This document shows, piece after piece, positions 1-5,806 of a stretch of 6,916 nucleotides of DNA. A program made the position numbers and the translations under genes. Source of the DNA: Candidatus Zixiibacteriota bacterium (lineage in GTDB: Bacteria > Zixibacteria > MSB-5A5 > GN15 > FEB-12). The notes under the pieces were generated by a model, which was not told the origin of the DNA, made no database searches, and was given only the letters and a program-made list of their open reading frames with translations. Each line of letters opens with the position of its first letter. Positions within the stretch are counted from its first letter, which is position 1. The stretch is from NCBI GenBank assembly GCA_003641415.1, contig QNAG01000143.1, forward strand, positions 1-6,916. Reading direction: 5' to 3'.

Positions 1-2081
1 AGATATTCTCACTTGTAGGGAAAATCAGAAATACCGGTTTGGTTGAAGTACCCCTGGGAACAAAATTAAGCGAAGTCATTTATGAAATTGGAGGTGGCTC
101 CGCAAGTAATAAGAAAATCAAAGCGGTCCAAACCGGTGGACCATCGGGCGGGTGCATACCAGCCAGCATGTTTGATATATCGATCGATTATAACAGTCTG
201 ACCAAGGCCGGTTCGATTATGGGGTCAGGCGGTATGATCGTCATGGACGAAAACACCTGCATGGTCGATATAGCCAAATATTTCATGAACTTCCTTAAAG
301 ATGAATCATGCGGTAAATGTTTCACTTGTCGCAAGGGCACTCAGCGCATGTATGAAATCCTTGATGACATCAGTAAAGGGAAGGCGAAACTCGAAGATTT
401 GGACTTACTGGAAGAACTAGCCATAGTAGTAAGGGACACTTCCATGTGTGGCCTTGGTCAATCAGCAGCCAACCCTGTACTCAGTACTTTGCGCTACTTC
501 CGCGAGGAATTCGAACGTCATATTGTAGACAAGCGGTGTGACGCTTTTGTTTGCCGCGATTTGGTTGGCGCCCCCTGTCAGGCTGCTTGTCCACTTGGCA
601 CGGAACCGTGGCGTTACATTGCCCATATCCAAAATGGGAATTACAAGGAAGCCTATCGCGCTATCCGTGAACCTAACCCGTTCCCGAGTGTCTGCGGTCG
701 GGTCTGTCATCATCCGTGTGAGGAACGATGCAAGGCTGGACAGACAGGCGGTGACCCAATAGCAATTCGAGCTCTTAAGAGATTCATTACAGATCGCATA
801 GACCCGTCGACATTCGTACCGATACGTGAAACTTGGACGGATGGTGAACCGCCGAGGGTAGCGGTAGTCGGAGCGGGACCGGCCGGACTTACCACAGCAC
901 ATTACCTTTCACTCAAGGGTTACAAGGTAACAATCTTTGAAGCTGAGGTAGAAGCGGGAGGTATGCTTTATTGCGCCATTCCCACGTATCGTTTACCTCG
1001 CGAGGTTATCAAGAATGAGATAGACGCTCTCATTGATGATAACATTGATCTAAGATGCAACACCAGGCTCGGCACCGATTTCACTGTCGATAGCCTTTTC
1101 AAGGATGGCTTCAAGGCAGTGCTGCTGGCTCTTGGCGCTCATAAAAGCCGACCTCTGTCACTTGAAAACGAAGATGTCGAAGGGGTTTATCCTTCGATTG
1201 ATTTTCTTAAAGCCTTCAACCTGCGAGATGAAAATCTGGCCTACGGTCATGTTGGTGTTATTGGTGGCGGAAACTCCGCTATTGATGCTGCCCGGACAGC
1301 TCTTCGCCAGAAAGACATCAAAAGCGTTTCTATTCTGTACCGAAGAACTCGTGATGAGATGCCTGCCTTCGGTGAGGAAATTGAAGCCGCCGATCAGGAA
1401 GGAATCAATATCCAAACTCTGGTCACACCCACCAGAGTGATCTCAAAGGATGGTCGCTTAACAGGAGTAGAGTTTGTTCGCAATGAATTGGGAGATACCG
1501 ACTCAAGTGGGCGACGGCGCCCGGTCCAAATAGACGGGACAGAATTTGTTGTTGAACTTGATACCCTTATCGTAGCCATCTCTGAGGATGCCGGTGTCGA
1601 TGCCATTGGGCCGGCTAAATCGAGCGGAATTGAAGCAACTAAATGGAACACTGTTAAGGTTAATTCGAAAACTCTGTTGACAAATCGCGAAGGTGTTTTT
1701 GCTGCTGGGGACGTCGTTCGAGGACCAAACACGGTTGTTGAAGCCATCGCCGATGGCAAGAAGGCAGCAGTTATGATAGATCGTTATGTCCGAGGCGAAC
1801 CATTGATACAACCCGCTCAACCGCGGCTTCCACGGAAGTACATTCCACCTGTGGAAATCCCGGAGGGTGAGGAACCGCATGAAGGACGTATTGAGACACC
1901 ACGCGCTCCGGCAGAGTGGCGTAAGCGTAACTTTGCAGAAGTGGAGGTGTCGTTCTCCGCTCAGGAAGCTTACCGTGAGTCGTGTCGCTGCTTGCGATGT
2001 GATCTGGAGTTTACCAAGCCAAAAGAAGAAAGCGTTGAGAAAAACGCTAAAGATGTGGCAACAGGAGCTGACGTAAAATGA
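1..2081 (+). CDS. NuoF/HydB-type NADH dehydrogenase flavoprotein C-terminus fused to a GltD/NfnB-type NADPH oxidoreductase (5' end outside window)
   Basis: The frame is open from base 3 with no credible start. The text before the TTG at 39 (GKIRNTG, followed by LVEVPLGT) is ordinary NuoF sequence, so the NADH- and FMN-binding N terminus lies upstream of the window. Visible in order: SLBB domain (about 3-210); N3-type [4Fe-4S] domain with C-x2-C-x2-C at 309, 318 and 327 and the fourth Cys at 447 (MCGLGQ); a 'KRC....C' link (537, 552) resembling the point where HydB proteins begin their ferredoxin tail; then a GltD unit. The GltD unit has CxxxCP (576, 588), C-x3-C-x3-C-x3-C (693-729), FAD motif GAGPAG (870), NADPH motif GGGNSAIDAART (1263) with YRRTRDEMP, the AAGD FAD motif (about 1701) and a terminal CRCLRC (1983). 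Inferred role: soluble electron transfer between NADH at the NuoF flavin and NADP(H) at the GltD FAD, via Fe-S centres. One departure from usual GltD is AISEDAG (about 1575-1595) where AIGQ.P is common. The gene overlaps the next by 4 bases. The domain identity is secure; the reaction direction and any bifurcation are not. Confidence 0.93.
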   Translation, partial: IFSLVGKIRNTGLVEVPLGTKLSEVIYEIGGGSASNKKIKAVQTGGPSGGCIPASMFDISIDYNSLTKAGSIMGSGGMIVMDENTCMVDIAKYFMNFLKDESCGKCFTCRKGTQRMYEILDDISKGKAKLEDLDLLEELAIVVRDTSMCGLGQSAANPVLSTLRYFREEFERHIVDKRCDAFVCRDLVGAPCQAACPLGTEPWRYIAHIQNGNYKEAYRAIREPNPFPSVCGRVCHHPCEERCKAGQTGGDPIAIRALKRFITDRIDPSTFVPIRETWTDGEPPRVAVVGAGPAGLTTAHYLSLKGYKVTIFEAEVEAGGMLYCAIPTYRLPREVIKNEIDALIDDNIDLRCNTRLGTDFTVDSLFKDGFKAVLLALGAHKSRPLSLENEDVEGVYPSIDFLKAFNLRDENLAYGHVGVIGGGNSAIDAARTALRQKDIKSVSILYRRTRDEMPAFGEEIEAADQEGINIQTLVTPTRVISKDGRLTGVEFVRNELGDTDSSGRRRPVQIDGTEFVVELDTLIVAISEDAGVDAIGPAKSSGIEATKWNTVKVNSKTLLTNREGVFAAGDVVRGPNTVVEAIADGKKAAVMIDRYVRGEPLIQPAQPRLPRKYIPPVEIPEGEEPHEGRIETPRAPAEWRKRNFAEVEVSFSAQEAYRESCRCLRCDLEFTKPKEESVEKNAKDVATGADVK
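2063..2081 (+). promoter_or_regulatory. Ribosome binding site and ATGA stop-start overlap
   Basis: AGGAG at 2063-2067 sits 10 bases before the ATG at 2078. The TGA of the upstream gene (2079-2081) overlaps that ATG, which fits translational coupling. It implies that the fusion flavoprotein and the Fe-S carrier are made in matched amounts, as expected for subunits of one complex. Confidence 0.75.
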
Positions 2082-2755
2082 TTACTTTAACCATCAACGG
2101 CCTGGAAGTAGAAGTCGAAAAAGGAACTACTATTTTAGAGGCTGCTAAGTCTCTGGGGTTCCCGATTCCAACACTATGTTATATGGAAGGTCTTTCTCCG
2201 TACGGCGCCTGCAGGCTCTGTGTTGTGGAAATTGGTGAAGAACCTCGATCTCGACTAGTTACGTCATGTACTTACCTTTGTGAAGAAGGTTTGAAGGTAC
2301 GAACGGCTTCCCAGCGGGTAGTTAAATCACGAAAAATGATACTTGAACTTCTGTTAGCTACCTCCCCACAATCGAAAGTGATTCAGGACCTTGCATCAGC
2401 GCACGAAATACGCCAACAACGCTTCAAACAGGAGTACGAAGATTGCATCCTGTGCGGGCTGTGCGTACGTATGTGCGATGAACAGATGGGTGCCAAAGCC
2501 ATCGGGTTCCGTGGACGTGGACAAAATAGGACTATCGGAACACCTTTCGATGTAAAATCGGAGGCCTGCCGTCTATGCGGAGGCTGTATGTATGTTTGTC
2601 CAGCTTGTCAACTTCGATGCACTTATAACGAGCCTGAAAAAGCTATTTGCGGCGCGTGTGCCAATCTTAGTCCACCGTGCCTTGAGAAAGACGAATATGA
2701 TGACATGATGTGCTATATGGATCCATGTGTTGCTTGCGAAATAAAAAAAGACTGA
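2078..2755 (+). CDS. NuoG/HoxU-like iron-sulfur electron-transfer subunit without His-Cys cluster
   Basis: This 225-residue cytoplasmic protein has 21 cysteines. Residues 1-80 form a plant-type [2Fe-2S] domain with ligands C34, C45, C48 and C64 (C-x10-C-x2-C-x15-C, including YGACRLCVVEI). Two [4Fe-4S] motifs follow: C123-x2-C126-x2-C129-x3-C133 and C164-x2-C167-x2-C170-x3-CP. This is the layout of the N-terminal part of complex I NuoG and of HoxU/HydA. However, the HxxxCxxCxxxxxC cluster normally found between the [2Fe-2S] domain and the first [4Fe-4S] motif is absent: the segment reads LLLATSPQSKVIQDLA. After residue 174 there are eight further cysteines (177, 181, 191, 194, 201, 212, 217, 220), enough for one or two more clusters or a zinc site. 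The inferred role is an electron wire between the fused flavoprotein encoded upstream and the FMN-barrel protein encoded downstream. There is no NuoG molybdopterin-like domain, so this is not a complex I subunit. The start is supported by the AGGAG site and the coupled stop. Confidence 0.92.
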   Translation: MITLTINGLEVEVEKGTTILEAAKSLGFPIPTLCYMEGLSPYGACRLCVVEIGEEPRSRLVTSCTYLCEEGLKVRTASQRVVKSRKMILELLLATSPQSKVIQDLASAHEIRQQRFKQEYEDCILCGLCVRMCDEQMGAKAIGFRGRGQNRTIGTPFDVKSEACRLCGGCMYVCPACQLRCTYNEPEKAICGACANLSPPCLEKDEYDDMMCYMDPCVACEIKKD

Positions 2756-2762
2756 TTATAAG

Positions 2763-2770
2763 AAGGAGGA
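2763..2770 (+). promoter_or_regulatory. Strong Shine-Dalgarno sequence for the FMN-barrel gene
   Basis: AAGGAGGA lies 9 bases before the ATG at 2780, inside the 24-base gap after the preceding stop. It is the best ribosome binding site in the window and fixes this start. It suggests the FMN-barrel protein is translated independently and well. Confidence 0.85.
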
Positions 2771-2779
2771 CATCTTACA

Positions 2780-4366
2780 ATGTCGTTTACTAAAGTCAAC
2801 GCCTCAGCGGCAACTTTGACTAAAAACCGAACCGAGGATTCGATTGTTCCAACTTCGGGGATGTGCGTAACATGCGTAGATGGCTGTATCGGCATGTGCG
2901 AAATCGGTAAGTCCGCCTATCGGGGACACGAAGTAATTTACCCACAGCCGTTTGGTGTGATAACTACGGCCGGTGAGAAGGCCTATCCAGTCGACTATTC
3001 ACATTTCAACATCCTGGGGACAGCAGTAGGTGCACATGGAATTGAAGCCGACAGTGATAAAGCAATCTTTCCTAATGTTAATCTCGAAGTTCATTTCGGA
3101 CATGATAAAGGTCTGAAGTTCAAGCTGCCGTGGATTATTCCGGGCATTGGCTCTACCAACGTTGCCAAGAACAATTGGGAAGGGCTGGCCATTGGCACTG
3201 CTCTGGCCGGCACTGGCCTTACAATCGGTGAGAACGTTGTAGGTATGGACCCTGAGGCTGTTATCAAGAACGGCCATATTATAGACACCGTTGATCTCAA
3301 GCGTCGCGTCAATCTTTTCAAGGACAACCAAATCGATGGTTGGGGAGCAACCATTGTTCAATCCAACATTGAAGACACTCGGATAGGTGTGCAGGAATAT
3401 GCGATTGAAAAACTTGGAGTTGAAATAGTTGAGCTGAAATGGGGCCAGGGCGCTAAGGACATTGGTGGTGAAGTAAAGATCAAGGACCTGAAAAAAGCCC
3501 AGATGCTTTACGAACGTGGTTATGTGGTTCTTCCGAACCCAACTGACCCAAATGTGATAAAAGCTTTCGAGAGTGGTTCCTTCAAGGAATTCGAACGCCA
3601 CTCTCGTGTTGGTATGGTTACCGAGGAATCATTTGCCACACGGGTTGAGGAACTCCGTAAAGCTGGCGCTAAATATGTGTTTCTCAAAACGGGCGCTTAT
3701 CGTCCCGCCGATCTCGCCCGAGCTGTTAAGTATGCATCCAAATACAAGATAGATTTGCTGACAGTAGACGGAGCCGGCGGCGGCACCGGTATGAGCCCGT
3801 GGCGTATGATGAATGAATGGGGTGTCCCGCCAGTTGAGATTCACTCTCTCTTGTACCAATATGTAAAACAACTCTCGGATAAGGGTGAGTATATACCAGC
3901 CATTGCTGTAGCTGGAGGTTTCACACTTGAAGACCAGATTTACAAAGGGTTCGCTATGGGCGCTCCGTTTGTCAAACTGGTTGGTATGGCTCGTGCCCCT
4001 ATTGCTGCTGCTATGGTTGGTAAGACTATAGGACGCACGATTGATGATCATCAGGTACCTGTCTATGTAGAGCGTTTTGGCTCAACAAGAGATGAGATTT
4101 TCGTAACGGCTGCCGATCTCAGAGAGAAAATTGGCAACAAGGAATTTGAAAATCTCCCAACCGGAGCCATTGGTCTATATACATACTATGAGCGACTGGC
4201 TCAGGGTATGCGACAGTTGATGGCTGGAAGCCGCAAATTTAGCATGGATTATATTTCTCGTGATGATATCACAGCTATCACACCTGAAGCGGCTGACATC
4301 AGCGGTATTACATATGTTATGGACGTTGACAAAGAGGAAGCTCAGAAGATTCTAACTGCCAAGTAG
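2780..4366 (+). CDS. FMN-binding glutamate-synthase-type (GltB central domain) protein with N-terminal four-Cys motif
   Basis: This 528-residue protein carries the FMN-barrel signature of glutamate synthase large subunits: TGLTIGENVVG (145-155, where GltB has tGEGG), KWGQGAKDIGG (220-230, GltB IKxxQGAKPGxGG), VDGAGGGTGMSP (329-340, GltB GhDGGTGASP) and AVAGGFTLEDQ (376-386, GltB DGGLkTGrD). The N-terminal glutaminase and C-terminal beta-helix domains of full-size GltB are absent, so it cannot make ammonia from glutamine by itself. The [3Fe-4S] site that normally follows the barrel (CxxxxxCPxxxxT type) is also missing: residues 397-415 read KLVGMARAPIAAAMVGKTI. The only four cysteines in the protein are C29-x2-C32-x3-C36-x3-C40, which suggests an N-terminal [4Fe-4S] site that could replace it as electron entry to FMN. 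Residues after about 440 are not recognised. The family includes archaeal-type glutamate synthases and the methylglutamate synthase subunit MgsC, so the substrate cannot be read from sequence. The operon position implies electrons from NAD(P)H through the two preceding proteins. Confidence 0.9.
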   Translation: MSFTKVNASAATLTKNRTEDSIVPTSGMCVTCVDGCIGMCEIGKSAYRGHEVIYPQPFGVITTAGEKAYPVDYSHFNILGTAVGAHGIEADSDKAIFPNVNLEVHFGHDKGLKFKLPWIIPGIGSTNVAKNNWEGLAIGTALAGTGLTIGENVVGMDPEAVIKNGHIIDTVDLKRRVNLFKDNQIDGWGATIVQSNIEDTRIGVQEYAIEKLGVEIVELKWGQGAKDIGGEVKIKDLKKAQMLYERGYVVLPNPTDPNVIKAFESGSFKEFERHSRVGMVTEESFATRVEELRKAGAKYVFLKTGAYRPADLARAVKYASKYKIDLLTVDGAGGGTGMSPWRMMNEWGVPPVEIHSLLYQYVKQLSDKGEYIPAIAVAGGFTLEDQIYKGFAMGAPFVKLVGMARAPIAAAMVGKTIGRTIDDHQVPVYVERFGSTRDEIFVTAADLREKIGNKEFENLPTGAIGLYTYYERLAQGMRQLMAGSRKFSMDYISRDDITAITPEAADISGITYVMDVDKEEAQKILTAK

Positions 4367-4379
4367 CTTCAAATACAAT

Positions 4380-4414
4380 TCATGTAACCCATCTGCAAAT
4401 ATGTGGTTGCATGA
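4380..4414 (+). other. Inverted repeat upstream of the terminator
   Basis: The arms at 4381-4389 (CATGTAACC) and 4405-4413 (GGTTGCATG) pair over 9 positions with a single G-U, plus a flanking T-A pair at 4380/4414, around a 15-base loop. The wobble pair favours an RNA hairpin read in the plus sense, in the 3' untranslated region of the redox operon. No T tract follows it. It could be a 3'-end stabiliser or chance. Confidence 0.35.
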
Positions 4415-4428
4415 GCAAGACTGTAATA

Positions 4429-4470
4429 AGCCGGTAAGTGTCCCCTATGTGGACACTTACCGGTTGTTAT
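4429..4470 (+). terminator. Probable Rho-independent terminator of the redox operon
   Basis: A perfect 13-bp stem (CCGGTAAGTGTCC at 4431-4443, its complement at 4451-4463) encloses a 7-base loop. It can extend by G-U and A-U pairs to 4429/4465, and the T-rich run TTGTTATTTAT follows. It starts 62 bases after the stop of the FMN-barrel gene and lies before the MFS gene. The T tract is interrupted by G and A, so termination may be incomplete. The palindrome could also work on DNA as a repressor site. Confidence 0.72.
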
Positions 4471-4492
4471 TTATAGTGGTTATCAGAATAAT
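4464..4492 (+). promoter_or_regulatory. Possible sigma-70-like promoter for the MFS gene
   Basis: TTGTTA at 4464-4469 and AATAAT at 4487-4492, separated by 17 bases, match 4 of 6 and 5 of 6 positions of the general consensus. Transcription would start near 4499. The elements lie just after the terminator stem, where a promoter for the next unit is expected. The sequence is AT-rich and some FCB bacteria use a different promoter consensus, so this is weak. Confidence 0.3.
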
Positions 4493-4516
4493 GTTCCAAG
4501 AGTAATGTTATTCTGA
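4483..4516 (+). promoter_or_regulatory. Inverted repeat in the leader of the MFS gene (possible operator or leader hairpin)
   Basis: TCAGAATAA at 4483-4491 and TTATTCTGA at 4508-4516 are exact inverted copies. As RNA the stem can extend inward by two G-U and two A-U pairs to an 8-base loop. It overlaps the proposed -10 element, which would suit an operator for a repressor of an efflux pump. It could instead be a leader hairpin. No regulator gene is in the window. Confidence 0.4.
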
Positions 4517-4579
4517 CAAATTCTATCAAGATTTCAGACCTTGTCTCCCCGCACGGAAGGCACTTTATTAGCTAACATT

Positions 4580-5806
4580 ATGCTGATGAAGGGTCTTCGG
4601 TATGTTCGCAAGTTTGACAGGAATCTCTGGATTCTGTCACTTGGCTGGTTGGTCAGCGCCATTGGTTTTGCGGCCTCGCTGCCGTTCATAGCAATTTATT
4701 TCCACGATGAGTTCGGGCTATCCATGACAGATATCGGTCTGTTCTATGGAGTCATGGCTGTAGTGCGCTCTGTGTTTCAGGCTGTGGGAGGGGAAATTTC
4801 GGATCGCATCGAGCGTCTCCAATTACTTATTTATTCTCAATATGCCAGAGCTATTGCATTTCTGGGATTGTCCGTCTCAATTTATCTGAACTGGGGATTC
4901 TTGTGGGTGGCGACGTTCCTGTTTATCAATTCGATTTTTGGTTCTATTTTCCAACCAGTTGCCAACGCTATGGTTTCCGATATTCTACCTAAAGAACAGC
5001 GGTTGGATGGTTATGCAATTACTCGTTCAGCGGGGAATCTGGGTTGGGCAATCGGGCCTGCTATAGGCGGTTTCCTGGCAGCTACTTCCTACGCAATATT
5101 GTTCTTGATTTCATCGGGATTGGTTCTTGTTTCCGGAACGATAGTGTTGCTCTTTATGAATTCACAACCCTCTGAAAAAATATCAGAGCGGTTCAATATC
5201 AAAGACATCGTGGCTGTCAAAGATGACTCGAATCTTGCTATTCATGTGAGTCTTCTATTTATCCTTTACCTAGTAGTTGCCCAGTTAATTGTTCCTTTTT
5301 CTGTGTATACGGTCAATATAGCAGGTATCTCAGAAACTCAACTGGGGTTTCTGTTTACTCTCAACGGGCTTTTAGTTGTGGCTTTGCAAGTCCCTGTTAC
5401 GCACTGGCTGTCAAAATGGCCACTTACTGCGCAACTGGCGATTGGATCGCTACTGTATGCTATTGGTTATAGCCTGGTTGGTGCTTTCACCAACTTTGGA
5501 TTCTTTGCTATCATTATTACAGTCGTAACAGTTGGTGAAGTCTTTATGTCACCACCGGCTCTTACCCTGACCTCGCGCCTTGCTCCATCAGGAAGAATGG
5601 GACGATACATGGGTATTCACGGATTCTTTTTATCTGCCGGCTGGTCATTTGGACCGCTCTATGGAGGCGTGCTACTGGATACATTCCCTGATAAACCGAT
5701 AGTTGCGTGGATGCTTATCTCGTCACTCGCCCTGGTGTCATTTGTGGGATATATAATATTTCAAAAGAGGCTGCCCCGTAAAGTTAACATCAAAGAGCAG
5801 ATGTAA
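4580..5806 (+). CDS. MFS transporter, DHA1 drug-efflux-like (MdtH/TetA-type)
   Basis: This inner-membrane protein of 408 residues is the usual length for a 12-helix major facilitator transporter. Hydrophobic segments lie near residues 17-40, 52-70, 81-103, 108-127, 146-167, 171-193, 219-243, 254-272, 283-303, 306-328, 342-366 and 375-394, with a hydrophilic central loop at about 195-218. Motif A appears as GGEISDRIERL (70-80) between helices 2 and 3. The antiporter motif C-like GNLGWAIGPAIGG (152-164) lies in helix 5, and SAGWSFGPLYGG (352-363) repeats it in the second half. These features point to a proton-driven exporter of small molecules, but the substrate is unknown. The start is uncertain: ATG 4580 is chosen over ATG 4586 and an upstream in-frame TTG at 4541. 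None has a well-placed Shine-Dalgarno; GGAAGG at 4555-4560 is 19 bases from 4580. It is transcribed apart from the redox operon and abuts a convergent gene. Confidence 0.88.
   Translation: MLMKGLRYVRKFDRNLWILSLGWLVSAIGFAASLPFIAIYFHDEFGLSMTDIGLFYGVMAVVRSVFQAVGGEISDRIERLQLLIYSQYARAIAFLGLSVSIYLNWGFLWVATFLFINSIFGSIFQPVANAMVSDILPKEQRLDGYAITRSAGNLGWAIGPAIGGFLAATSYAILFLISSGLVLVSGTIVLLFMNSQPSEKISERFNIKDIVAVKDDSNLAIHVSLLFILYLVVAQLIVPFSVYTVNIAGISETQLGFLFTLNGLLVVALQVPVTHWLSKWPLTAQLAIGSLLYAIGYSLVGAFTNFGFFAIIITVVTVGEVFMSPPALTLTSRLAPSGRMGRYMGIHGFFLSAGWSFGPLYGGVLLDTFPDKPIVAWMLISSLALVSFVGYIIFQKRLPRKVNIKEQM

Noticed and set aside
39..41. TTG as the start of the NuoF-GltD gene
   Set aside because: The upstream codons from base 3 encode conserved NuoF sequence (GKIRNTG) in the same frame, so the gene begins outside the window.
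505..516. Shared GGAATTCGAACG string at about 507 and about 3588
   Set aside because: Both copies encode an EFER peptide in unrelated proteins and the flanks do not match, so it is not a repeat or an attachment site.
462..902. Minus-strand open frame of 146 codons inside the NuoF-GltD gene
   Set aside because: It is antisense to strongly conserved Fe-S and FAD motifs and has no family resemblance; the same applies to the other reverse frames within 700-1880.
1..2755. Respiratory complex I (nuo) operon
   Set aside because: There are no membrane subunits, no NuoG molybdopterin-like domain and no NuoH-type gene, and the NuoF part is fused to GltD; the set fits a soluble redox complex.
2999..3601. 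Minus-strand open frame of 200 codons inside the FMN-barrel gene
   Set aside because: It is a shadow of a well-supported gene. Its translation shows no domain or motif, and there is no ribosome binding site at its start.
2780..4366. Naming the FMN-barrel gene gltB
   Set aside because: The glutaminase domain, beta-helix domain and [3Fe-4S] ligands of GltB are missing, so glutamate synthase activity cannot be assumed.
4401..4505. A 34-codon plus-strand frame starting MWLHEQDCNK in the gap after the FMN-barrel gene
   Set aside because: It has no ribosome binding site, runs straight through the terminator stem and has no recognisable features; it is most likely chance.
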